Source: Axinella damicornis (taxonomy: Eukaryota; Porifera; Demospongiae; Axinellida; Axinellidae). From it: DNA of 64,000 bases. The notes below the pieces were generated by a model, which worked only from the letters and a program-made list of their open reading frames with translations, was not told where the DNA came from and did no database searches. A program made the position numbers and the translations under genes. Each line of letters begins with the position of its first letter. Positions within the stretch are counted from its first letter, which is position 1. Below are positions 47,973-59,300 of the stretch, in pieces. Location: positions 7,809,415-7,873,414 of the forward strand of contig OZ007505.1 in assembly GCA_963931865.1 (NCBI GenBank), given 5' to 3'.

Positions 47973-48574
47973 CCCTTTAACCACCGAATTCTTCCCACCA
48001 AGACAACACATTTTCATGCATTCAGCGCACACCACTTTCGTAGGTACTCCTCTCCCACAGCATTCGCTCCTCAGCGGCCAAACTTGGTGGGGCCCGCACA
48101 CATGGAGAGACCTCTCTGGCAATACCGTTAATGATATTCATGACCCCCCACAAGCCCAGTAATCGGAGGTCAAAGGTGGATGTCAGCCGGATTTTCGCCC
48201 AGCATTTCCCTAAACTTGGGCCAGATCTGACTGATGGCACACCTTACACCACCAATTTGCAGGTTTTCTTGAGGCCCTGGGTGGGGTCTATGAATATCAT
48301 TAGAATCAAAAATTCTCGGGTCAATGAATCTCATTAAAATCAAAAAACGCCCACGACAGGCCGAAGGGGGGGCTGCTGCCCCCCCTTCGAAACCCCCCCG
48401 CTTATACGTTTAGTGGGGGAGGCGCGCAGAAATCTTACCAAATTTTTGAGTTCGTGCCTGAAAGTCGTCCCTAGGCCCTCTGAAGCCTTTTTGGTCTCTT
48501 TTTGGACTGATGAGAAGCCCTACATGTGCATAGGGTCTAAATGACGCATTTATGCGTCAATAGGGCTTAAAGGG
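47973..48574 (+). mobile_element. piggyBac-like MITE, complete copy with TTAA sites
   Basis: The 602-bp element starts CCCTTTAACCACCGAATTC and ends GGGCTTAAAGGG, with TTAA directly on both sides (47969-47972 and 48575-48578). TTAA targets and CCC..GGG ends are the hallmark of piggyBac-type transposition. The interior is shared by all copies of the window (GGTCAAAGGTGGATGTCAGC, GATTTTCGCCCAGCATTTCC) and contains no transposase frame. It therefore needs a transposase from elsewhere. Confidence 0.88.
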
Positions 48575-48985
48575 TTAATGAGCTTCATATCTACCAGACT
48601 GTGCATTATTACTAAAAGCGATCTGCACTGGTGTTAGTTAGGTCTGGGACCGAGGCTAGGGGTGGAGCTGCTAGGCATTCTTCAGGGTCAAAGGGTGAAA
48701 CGTACATGTAGTTGACAGTCAAAGGCTGAAAAACAGCACTTTCACAGTCGAACAAAGCCTTGAAAATCAGCACAGTCAATGGTCTCCCGGCTCAAAATAA
48801 GTGGCAGAAAGCGTAATGGGATTTGACTGTTACGTAATCAGATTCTCCCAAACTGTCCTCTACTGGTGCAGGTGTTAGAGTTGTGCCCTCTTCCTTTGCA
48901 GGATTAATTCACACCACAACAGTTGTATCACAACCAGTAGGGAATCGTCTTGATAAGGATTGGGGTGTTGGCCACACACAACAAG

Positions 48986-51900
48986 ATGACACGTGAGTTG
49001 ACTGGCCTGAGAGGGCAGGGCCCTGTGTATAGCATGTGAAGGTGGACTGATTGCGTTACCATGGCATCTCACCTCCTCACCGCTGTCACATATAGGCGGC
49101 AATCAGCGTGAACTGGCCAGACAGAAGAATGCAAAGAAGCAGCAGCAGCAGAAAGGGAAGGGTGGGGATGACAAGGCAGGCAACAAGGGTGCTGGGTTAG
49201 AGCAGAGGAAACACAGGTAGATGGCCCAGATTTCCCCCTCCCCTCTCCCTCCCTCCCTCCCTCCCTCCCTCCCTCCCTCCCTCCCTCCCTCCCTCCCTCC
49301 CTCCCTCCCTCCCTCCCTTCCTCCCTCCCTCACTCCCTCCCTCCCTCCCTCCCTCCCTTCCCCCCTCCCTCCCCCCTCCCTCCCTCCCTCCCTTCCTCCC
49401 TCCCTCCCTCTCTCTCTCTCCCTCCCTCCCTCCCTCCCTCCCTCCCTCCCTCCCTCCCTCCCTCCCTCCCTCCCTCCCTCCCTCCCTCCCTCCCTCCCTC
49501 CCTACCTCTCCTTCCCTACCTCATTTTCTGTTGCCATGACTGCAACTTAAAAGCTAACTTTCAAGTTTGAAGTGAGATGGATGTTTAGTGCATTAACAAG
49601 TGAGTCTTTAAAAGACTTGATGTGTCTCGGCACGACTTGGTATCAGCTAGAATCATGCAGAGGACATGGCAGCTGCTTAACCCTTTATTATGACTGCAAA
49701 ATCTGTTAGCTATGAGACTTTCAGCTTAAGTGAGCGTCAATATCCTTGGAGGTTCTGTGTGAGCAAGGGGTGGGTCAGGACTAAGGGTGAAAGCAGTATG
49801 GTCGTGTCTGGGCTTGATGTTTAGTCAACACCTTGGCCAATTCTTTCAGCACTTATCTATAGGCCTATAGCTAGCTAGCTAGAGCTGAGTGAGCTTTAGT
49901 ATGCACTTGGGATGGCTGAGTGCAGCACACTGGATGGGTGAGTATTCATTGTCCTGAATTAAGTATTAGAGCTACGTAGCAACAGTCTTGGTAAGAGGAT
50001 TCATTAGCAGCCATGCAAACCCATAATCATATTTGAAGATCTAGTTGCACGTTATAAATACGTTTGACAACCTATTAAGGGTGTAGAGCATGCATGCAGC
50101 ACTTGCGCGGGCGCATTGCGAAAAGCGACGTACGTACCACGTACCACGTACCACGTACCACGTACGTACCTACGCATCCAGCACTGTGTCTCGGCACTTC
50201 GGTGCCGAGACAAAAAATTGTAATTGTAGCTCATTCACTGCTGGAAGCACTTTCAGTGGATGTACATCCTGGTGGTATTATGTACATCCTGGTTGGGAAA
50301 TAATGTATGGTTTCAGAAAGGCACACAAAGCTTCATAAGATGCACCGCCTGTGTCACCCTCGGAGGAGTACCAACTCACAGTGAGTACCCTCCCTCAAAA
50401 CGATCAAGCTATGGTCACTGCATGGGTGCTGTGAGAACCGTCGTCCAGTGACACTTCTGTATACCAAGTGTGCCGAAACTCACCTTGGTGCTACAGTTGT
50501 TAGCCGCCACTGCTCACTTTGACCATCTTGAGCATTACGCTGTAGGTACGAGCTGGTGGACGCAATCAGAGTCCACTGAAGTATCCACAGGGTGAGAGTG
50601 AAGACACCTGTTGTCCAATTGTCCTACCAGAAGGGGAATTAATATCACTCTGGGAGGGGTAGTTAGTACAGACCATAAGTAAATTTACATGTAGTAGGGG
50701 GAGCATGGCTGTCTGGCTTCCATCTCCCTGCCCTACTAGACTGCAAAGGATGCTGTTGAACTAGCAGCTGAACCGGCAAAGTGCTGCATGCATGTACCAC
50801 ATGCATGTGCGCAAGCAGGTCCTAAATTCTAACTGGTTGTAACAACTTTGTAAGTGGCATAAACAACAAACCATATCTGTTATAAACAACAAACAACAAA
50901 CAATATCTGTCTGTGTGTACCTGGCACTTTCAATCTGTTTTAGCTATTTCGAATTTCATGCATGAAACTGGCTCCACCTTTTCATGATCACAGAGTCATT
51001 TCAAATTGGCTATTCCTTTCATTTGACTTCACGGCCATGATCACAAAGACAATGGTATATCAGCTTTCTTCCATACTATATATAGTATGTAGTGACTCTT
51101 GGGTACTTATGACACCAATTTGGGAATAACAGGATGAGGCTACTTTGAACCTGATACATTTGTATGACCTGTTTGTATAAACATGTTGTATCTGGTATCA
51201 CTAACCAGTAATACCAGTATTTCTAACCAGTTATTATGAATCCAATTTCTGACGCAACTTTTAATTGTTCAAGCCAGGCAGAAGCCTGTGGAATGTGACC
51301 TAACTTGTCCGGTTGTCACATGATTTGGCATCAGAGTCATGCAGGGGTGTCACCCACTGGCGGCAGGCTGTCTTGTATCACTTCGTGTGGTCCAGGAACT
51401 TAGATAGGAGCTTGTGATAATTATGTTATTTTTGGATGGCAGCTGCATTTGCAAAAACAGACATATGTTTGTACCTGAACGGGATTTACGTTTGTACCTG
51501 AACAGACATAATTATGTTTGTACTTTGTACTGAAGTGGAAGTGAGGCCTTATATGGGTATAACCTGCTACAAATATGATTAATCAGCTTAATCAGCTTAA
51601 TCAGCATTATGATCAATTGGAGATAGGCAGCTTTTTGCAGCCATTTCTGCACTCACAACTCATCTACTCCAACATTGTCTATTCCACTGCATAACCATGG
51701 TAACCACACAGTATAGTCCACACACATGCACAAGGCATTGAGGAGTGCACTACAGACTAGAATAAGTCATGGTGCAAACTTTTCAAAGTTGAGATCTGAA
51801 TCCTGTTGAGCCATATATACTAGCTGCTGTGTAGTCATTCAGCTCTCTTCAACCTCTGCTTTGATTCTTCTGCAGAGGCTGGAACGTGGGACTGGAATGT

Positions 51901-52486
51901 GGGACTGGAACATAGGAACTGGCTAAACGTAGTACTGCTATAAATGCCTTGTTCAGGGTAGGACAGAAGCCAGGATTACCTATTCCCTCAGTTCCCTAAA
52001 ACTTGCTCCATAGCCTGTTGAAGAAGCATCTTTCCTCGACATATTTAAAATCTACTCCAGCCTTTGTTGAAGCAAATTATAGTCCCCTACCATCTATGAC
52101 TGTGCTGAAGCTCATTGTCAAATTATGCATGTGACCTTTGACCTGTACAAACTTGAGGAACCGATGCTTCAACAGGCTATGATACATGTTTAGCAAAGTA
52201 ACTGAGTAGTCCTAGCCTCTGTCCTACCCTGAATGAGGCATTTTATAGCAGTTAGCCAGTTCCCTGTTCCAGTCCCACATTCCAGTCCTGTGTTCCAGTC
52301 CAACATTCCAGTGAAGAATTTGGCAGATACCAATTTTAACAGAATCAGTCATAATAATCACTAAAATAGCTGAACCAAAGTAATTTGTGGTTCTAGCTTG
52401 TGAGGTACTGTTGTGGTTTCTTTTGCAGGGATGCAGAAATCATGAGAGAGAAACAAAAGAAGGCTGCTGATAAAAAGGACAAATAG
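48986..52486 (+). CDS. SERF2: Small EDRK-rich factor family protein (3 exons, complete)
   Basis: Exons are 48986-48992, 49096-49216 and 52429-52486, giving 61 aa. The first coding exon holds only seven bases (ATG ACA C|GTGAGT). The phase closes with exon 2 to give MTRGNQRELARQKNAKKQ, the invariant N terminus of SERF/4F5 proteins. Exon 3 gives DAEIMREKQKKAADKKDK and stop, the usual C-terminal end. SERF proteins are small, disordered and highly basic. They bind RNA and modify amyloid aggregation in animals. The choice between SERF1 and SERF2 orthology cannot be made here. Intron 2 begins with a 290-bp CCCT microsatellite 18 bp after the donor. Confidence 0.93.
49235..49520. repeat. (CCCT)n microsatellite, ~285 bp
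   Basis: An almost pure CCCT/CTCC array with a short CTCTCTCTC interruption, in SERF intron 2 close to the exon 2 donor. Ser/Pro/Leu-rich (+) and Gly/Arg/Glu-rich (-) open frames across it are artefacts. Confidence 0.95.
50108..50175. repeat. CGTACCA tandem repeat with palindromic ends
   Basis: ACGTACGTACCACGTACCAC continues through four CGTACCA units and returns through CACGTACGTACCTACG. It is a low-complexity, partly self-complementary stretch in SERF intron 2. Confidence 0.8.
51878..52325. mobile_element. Inverted-repeat element with ACTGGAACGTGGG subrepeats
   Basis: The left end is built of GGAACGTGGGACTGGAATGTGG repeats followed by AACTGGCTAAAC and AATGCCTTGTTCAGGGTAGG. The right end is the inverse, with TACCCTGAATGAGGCATTTT, then AGCAGTTAGCCAGTTCC and CAGTCCCACATTCCAGTCC. 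An inner stem AGCCTGTTGAAGAAGC/GCTTCAACAGGCTATG also pairs. The element is about 450 bp with no frame, so it is a foldback-type MITE in SERF intron 2. Confidence 0.8.
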
Positions 52487-52784
52487 TCTTCATCAATTTC
52501 ATTTAATTTTATCGTCCGCTGTTAACTCAAACAGAGCTCATTTGAATTTTCATGGTTGGGTGGCTACTTTTTGCAGTCTGTATATTATGTCACGTACATG
52601 TACCCAAGAGCTTGGCCTCTTGTATTTTGTCATTGAAGTTAATTGATCTTGATGTTGGTGATAATGAATCTCGGCACATATTTAATTATTGGTAAAGGTT
52701 ATTTAAATTAGCAAAAGTTCAAAGGTTGAAGGCCATGGGCAACATGCATGGCCAGACTAGGCCAGACCTATAAATAGTCTCGCA

Positions 52785-53037
52785 CAGGAAGGGAGGGGAG
52801 GGTCTGGTCCAGTTGCAACGACACTCTCGTTCTGTGCAGTAGTCAGAACCTAGACCGTTCACCTGTTAACCGCCACTGTTTTTGATGATACTCGCATAGC
52901 ACAAGGTGTGAACTCATTAGATTGAATCAGCCTTGATTGCATTCCTAACACCAGAAGTTTCTCATGTTTCTGGGGTTTCAAAAACAATTGCAACTGGACC
53001 AAACCCTCCCTTCCGTGTTGCCCGCGAGACTAGGCCA
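52785..53037. mobile_element. MITE with TAGTCTCGC ends
   Basis: TAGTCTCGCACAGGAAGGGAGG then GGTCTGGTCCAGTTGCAAC at the left is inverted to GTTGCAACTGGACCAAACCC (allowing mismatches) and CTCCCTTCCGTGTTGCCCGC + GAGACTA at the right. Half copies are at 26965-27013 and 29160-29195. It lies in the gap between SERF and CLPX. Confidence 0.7.
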
Positions 53038-53302
53038 GACCTCAGTTGGTCTGGCCACGCGAGACTAGGCATAGCATACGTACAGTACGAAGCAAAGAGA
53101 TGTACCGAAAAAACACACAAATTAACAGTGGCCGGCGAGGCCGGCCGCGCGCTCATTCATGCCCGCATTTTTGGTGCGTCATTATTGAATCATTAGCGCG
53201 TGTCGAGTAGATCAGATCTAGTATCGGATCACATTCAGTTCGTAAGTAGTAGATGTTTACTATTGCTATAGCACAACACCGTCTGACTCGCTACCATTGG
53301 CC

Positions 53303-56300
53303 ATGAGCAAAGGCAGAACACTTCTACGGAGCCTGAAACTGCGGCCGCTCACAGTGTCGGCGGCTGAAGGTGGGCGCCAGTTCGACGTAATTTGTTTGCT
53401 GAGTTTGCAACTGTATAATTATGGTAGTACAGCATGTGTTTGTCATGGGGATTTAGGCCATAGTTGGGTTATATCTTCAGGTTGGAAGATATAACGTGCT
53501 ATAGAAAATTGTTGTGTGTTGCTAGCTTCTCGTCTACAGAGAAGTTAGTTATAGGCTTGTTTTTGCCAGTTGGAGTACTCGAGTAGCTATACTGTATTAA
53601 ACCTGTACAGCATTAGTGGTTACCCCATGAGCCAACCACAGTAACTGGACTGGTAATGTAAGGGGGTTGCATGCAAAATTGTCCTTGTTATTTGGGAGAC
53701 AGTTTTAGAGAGGGCATACCCCTAGCCTCGTTCCCAGGCACTCGGTAATAGGAGAGAAGAGCGCCTGGTATCCACATGTGCGGCTCCCCAGGTTTTTGTG
53801 GGGAACCTGTTATACTAGTCCATGTTGCACGACCGTACATTACTGAAACACAGGAGTCGTTTACATCTACAAGACGTAGCTCTGTTCAACCAAGCCGTGC
53901 TGCACGCCTTTGGTAAGGTCGGAAAGCCAGGAATGGTGCTGAGGACGAACAACTGACAGCAATAAAGCACGTACATAATGGCAAGAATGTGTTTGTATGG
54001 TTACATACAGTCAGGTTGAATTTATCACCGTCCACAGACTTCGAAACCATGGCCTCGCATGATGCTGGAGTCGTATATTTTACCGAATATTTGTCCGTGT
54101 TATTTCAGCTTACGTATCTTGATGAATTATACGGAGAATGTAGCGCATGCACAAACAGTGGATACCAGGCACTCTTCTCCCCAATTACCCGAGTGCCTGG
54201 GAACGAGGCTAGCATACCCCAGGATCCTTGCAATACCAGTGGATACCTGGCACTCTTCTCCCCAATTACCGAGCGCCTGGGAACGAGGCTAGCGTACCCC
54301 AGGATCCTTGCAATACCAGTAAATAATGGTTGTGGAATCTGTACTTCCATTCATGTAATCCGTACCCCAACCTCAAGGTTGTCTCACATGTTGTATGAAT
54401 GGCTGGTTCAATTGAACACTATGCTCCCTACACAGCGACCTCTGACCCTTACTTACGGCTGTTCCTCCCGAGCACAGAAGTTTCACACCTGTTGCCAGTG
54501 CCAGCTGCTGTTAAGTTGAGAACGCCTCTCCTCACATTGCTACATGCTCGTCACATGAGCACAGATGTCTGGGGCCCTGGGAAATCCACCCCTGGTGCCA
54601 GTTCCCACGGTTCAACCCTAGGTGGTAAGGGAGGCGGTGCCAGAGATGGACATGGGCGGCTGATGTGCCCAAAGTGCGGAGAACCCTTCAAAGCTGTTGC
54701 GTCTGTCATGAGTAAGTGGGGTTGTATTGCTACATGTATAACCACACAACCTAACCACCAGTGTATCCAGTAGTGGTTTTCAAAACTTTAATACTTTTGC
54801 TATCAAATAACCCCACCCTAATTACCCCAAGCACTACTACTAAGTCACATGACCTAATCAGTGAGCTTTGAAAACCACTTCAGTACCGTAGCACCAGTTT
54901 GCCTGGTGACCACATGGCACATGACCAAACCACTGGTGATCTTGATCACATGACCAAATCACTGGTGATCATGATCACATGACCAAACTGCCAGTATGCC
55001 TGGTGACGGCATGACCAAACCACCAGTGACCCTGGTGATCGTGATCACATGACCAAGCCACCGGTTTGCCTGGTGACCATATGACCAGACCACAAGCAAT
55101 CCTGTGACACTATTCCATAGGCCACACTATTGTTGTACAAATGGAGAGCTGTGCTTTTCTCTCTGTGTCCAAATTATCGAATTACACCAGACCTCGATTT
55201 CAATATTGTTATGGTAGGCCAATTGCTATTAGCATTGCAGATCAGCTGGAATAAATGGCACCAGAAGTCAGTTCGTATATTAGGGCTAAGGCAGGTACTA
55301 ATAATTATTAGTGCTGGGCGATATTGAAATTTTGCATATTGATTATTGTGAACTTGATATATCGATATATTGGGTAGTGGGTTGGATTGGCATCCAGTTA
55401 TGGGGGGCCAAATGAGTCAAAATGCCACTCAGTTCAAACTTACAAGTCTCATGTACATATAGCACGTCCGAATTACATAAAGCAGCTCTGAATTACATAT
55501 AGCAGCTCCGAATTACATATAGGATATCCGAATTACATATAGGACATCCGAATTACATATAGCACATCCGAATTACATATAGCACATCCGAATTACATAT
55601 AGGAGCTCTGAATTACATATAGCACATCCGAATTACATATAGGAGCTCCGAATTACATATAGCATGTCTGAATTACATATAGCATGTCCGAATTACATAT
55701 AGGAGCTCCGAATTACATATAGCACATCCGAATTACATATAGGAGCTCCGAATTATATATAGCATGTCCGAATTACATATAGCACATCCGAATTACATAT
55801 AGCATGTCTGAATTATATATAGGAGCTCCGAATTACATATAGGAGCTCCGAATTACATATAGGAGCTCTGAATTACATATAGCATGTCTGAATTACATAT
55901 AGGAGCTCCGAATTACATATAGGAGCATGTGTGCCAAATACCAGTCTCATGTACATAATTATAGCACATCTTATAGGAGCTCCAAACAACATTACTAAAT
56001 TTTAACCCTTTAACCACCGAATTCTTCCCACCATGACAACACGTTTTTATGTATTCAGCGCACACCACTTTCGTAGGTACTCCTCTCCCACAGCATTCGC
56101 TCCTCAGCGGCCAAACTTGGTGGGGCCCGCACACATGGAGAGACCCCTCTAGCAATACCGTATTCATGACCCCCAACAAGCCTAGCGATCGGAGGTCAAA
56201 GTTGGATGCCAGCCGGATTTTCGCCCAGCATTTCCCTAAACTTGGGCCAGATCTGACTGATGGCACACCTTACATCACCAATTTGTTTTCTTGAGGCCCT

Positions 56301-59300
56301 GGTGGGGTATATATATGAATATTATTAAAATCAAAAATCCTCAGGGCGATGAATCTCATAAAAATCAAAAACCACCCACGACATGCGAAGGGGGGGCTCC
56401 TGCCCCCCCTTTCGAAACCCCCCTGCCTTACATTTAGTGGGGGGTGCGCGCCGAAATCTGACCAAAATTTTGGGTTCATCCCTCAAAGTTGTCCCTAGGC
56501 CTTCTGAAGTCTTTTTGGTGTCTTTTTGGGCTGACGAGAAGCCCTACAAGTTCATAGGGTCTAAAGGCAGGGGGGTTCGAAAGGGGGGGCAGCCCCCCCC
56601 CCCCCCCTCGCATGTTGTGGGTGGTTTTTGATTTTAATGAGATTCATTGCCTCGAGGATTTTGACTTTAATGATATTCATAGACCCCACCCAGGGCCTCA
56701 AGAAAACATGCAAATTGGTGATGTAAGGTGTGCCATTAGTCAGATCTGGCCCAAGTTTAGGGAAATGCTGGGCGAAAATCCGGCTGGCATCCAACTTTGA
56801 CCTCCGATTGCTGGGCTTGTGAGGGGTCATGAATATCATTAATGGTATTGCTAGAGACGCCTCTCCAAGTGTGCGGGCCCCACCAAGTTTGGCCGCTGAG
56901 GAGCGAATGCTGTGGGAGAGGAGTACCTACGAAAGTGGTGTGCGCTGAATACATAAAAACGTGTTGTCATGGTGGGAAGAATTCGGTGGTTAACCCTTTA
57001 ACCACCGAATTCTTTCCACCAAGACAACACATTTTCATGCATTCAGCGCACACCACTTTCGTAGGTGCTCCTCTCCCACAGCATTCGCTCCTCAGCGGCC
57101 AAACTTGGTGGGGCCCGCACACATGGAGAGACCCCTCTGGCAATACCGTTAATGATATTCATGACCCCCCACAAGGCCAGCAATCGGAGGTCAAAGGTGG
57201 AAGTCAGCCGGATTTTCGCCCAGCATTTCCCTAAACTTGGGCCAGATCTGACTGATGGCACACCTTACACCACCAATTTGCAGGTTTTCTTGAGGCCCTG
57301 GGTGGGGTCTATGAATATCATTAGAATCAAAAATTCTTGGGTCAATGAATCTCATTAAAATCAAAAAACGCCCACCGCAGGCCGAAGGGGGGGCTGCCGC
57401 CCCCCCTTCGAAACCCCCCCGCTTGTACGTTTAGTGGGGGAGGCGCGCCGAAATCTGACCAAATTTTTGAGTTCGTGCCTTAAAGTCGTCCCTAGGCCCT
57501 CTGAAGACTTTTTGGTCTCTTTTTGGACTGGCAAGAAGCCCTACAAGTGCATAGGGTCTAAATGACGCCTATAGACGTCAATAGGGCTTAAAGGGTTAAA
57601 GGGTTAAAATTTAATGTATTGATGTAATTCGGAGATAATGTTGTTTGGAGCTCCTATAAGATGTGCTATAATTATGTACATGAGACTGGTATTTGGCACA
57701 CATGCTCCTATATGTAATTCGGAGCTCCTATATGTAATTCAGACATGCTATATGTAATTCGAATGTGCTATATATAATTCGGATGTCCTATATGTAATTC
57801 TGATGTCCTATATGTAATTCGGAGCTCCTATATGTAATTCGGAGCTGCTATATGTAATTCGGACGTGCTATATGTACATGAGACTTGTAAGTTTGAACCG
57901 AGTGGCATTTTGACTCATTTGGCCCCCCATATCCAGTAGCATACGGCTCACACAACTGTACGTACATTTTCACATACATGTAACAATTATTGACCAAAAC
58001 TGGAAAAGCGCATGTGAAAGATATGCACTCAATAATTGCCATATGGATTCGCTATCGGTTTAAAACGATATATCGATATTAAGGTGGCGGGCAAGTGATT
58101 TTGGAATTAATAATCATGTCATCTAAAATATGTTGTAACCTGCAAGTCCTGCCATGAATGGAAACCAAATGTGGTAATCAAACACTTCATGGTAAGTGCT
58201 ACTTATGTACCAAGCCAGGATGTTCTGAGCAGCAAGCAATGGAGCCAGTGAATTATTCAGTATTGATGGAATGAAATAATTTTTCTGTACGTCTCAGTTT
58301 CATTGCACGCAAGCTACTGCTACTGTTCTTTCTCAGGATCAAGACAGGCCCAGTCTGGAGGGGGCTACGTTGAGTTTATGTAAGTACGCTTCCGAACTAG
58401 CCGGATACGGAGTTAACAGTGTTATCGCGAGGTCAATTTTCCTGTTTTTGTACATCTTGCAGGGGAGAAACCACGATGAGACGTTCGTTCGACGCCATAT
58501 GACAAAGTAGCCCCCTCGAGTAACCAGTGGAAGAGCTGCCTGCAAAGAGCATTTTAGCTAAATACGTTCAGCTGATTTTTGAGACGTACAGAAAAAACAG
58601 TGCTGTATTTCGCCGAGATTTGCAGCTGGCGTTGTCACAGTACGAAGTACGTATAACGTAGCGCTCAACTAGACACGCTGTCAATGGATGCCCAACTGCC
58701 TTGGAAGAAGAAAGGTGGCACAGCATCTTGGATGGCTGCTGCTGGAGCGCTCGAGAGCGGTGATTCGGAATTCGAACCACGCCTCCAATTATTGCGTGGT
58801 CACACGCGCGTATCATTGCTTGCCCGCGATATATTGCAAAATCGATATAATCATTGTCAAATCGATATATTGTCCCAGCTCTAGTACTAATTATTGCTGC
58901 TAACTTCTGGTGCCGTATATTCCAACTGATCCAACGTTGCTGCAAACAGCGCATGGGACGGTACTACCATAATTTATAAGGCAACACAAACTTGCCCTCC
59001 AAAGACTTCCTCTGAATGGCATTGATAGTACTTCCCCTTGTGCAGTGGCACCAACAGAGTGGTGTATACTTTGTAGCTGCTGTTACAATTTTGCAGCTGC
59101 CACCCGCTTCCTGGAGTGTGAGAACTGCCGCCACTTCTTCCTCTTCCTCACTGGGAAGGGACAGCAGACCCAGGCCATGGACTCCCATACCTCTGCTGCA
59201 CAGCATGAGAAAAAAGTTCCATCACCCCGGGAGGTCAGCTGAAGGACAGTGGCAGTATGCAATGTGCCCTATTTCTAGCCTCGTTCCCAGGCCTTCTCAC

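Larger units (their letters stand above)
46448..48985. other. Intergenic stretch occupied by repeats
   Basis: Between MRPL34 and SERF there is no conserved exon. It holds two tandem copies of the GTGCATTACGGG palindromic family (46975-47505), a complete piggyBac-like MITE (47973-48574) and half copies of the TAGTCTCGG and GCGATCTGCACTGG inverted repeats (48610-48660). Confidence 0.6.

Noticed and set aside
48022..48337. Frames repeated in each piggyBac-like copy (e.g. [34 protein letters not shown])
   Set aside because: Conserved among copies only because the DNA is conserved; too short, truncated in some copies, and without transposase motifs.
49103..49550. Gly/Arg/Glu-rich and Ser/Leu/Pro-rich frames
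   Set aside because: Pure consequence of the CCCT microsatellite in SERF intron 2.
55433..55925. Regular 20-bp repeats that resemble a CRISPR array
   Set aside because: Units are contiguous with no unique spacers, have an inverted counterpart at 57.7-57.9 kb, and the genome is animal.
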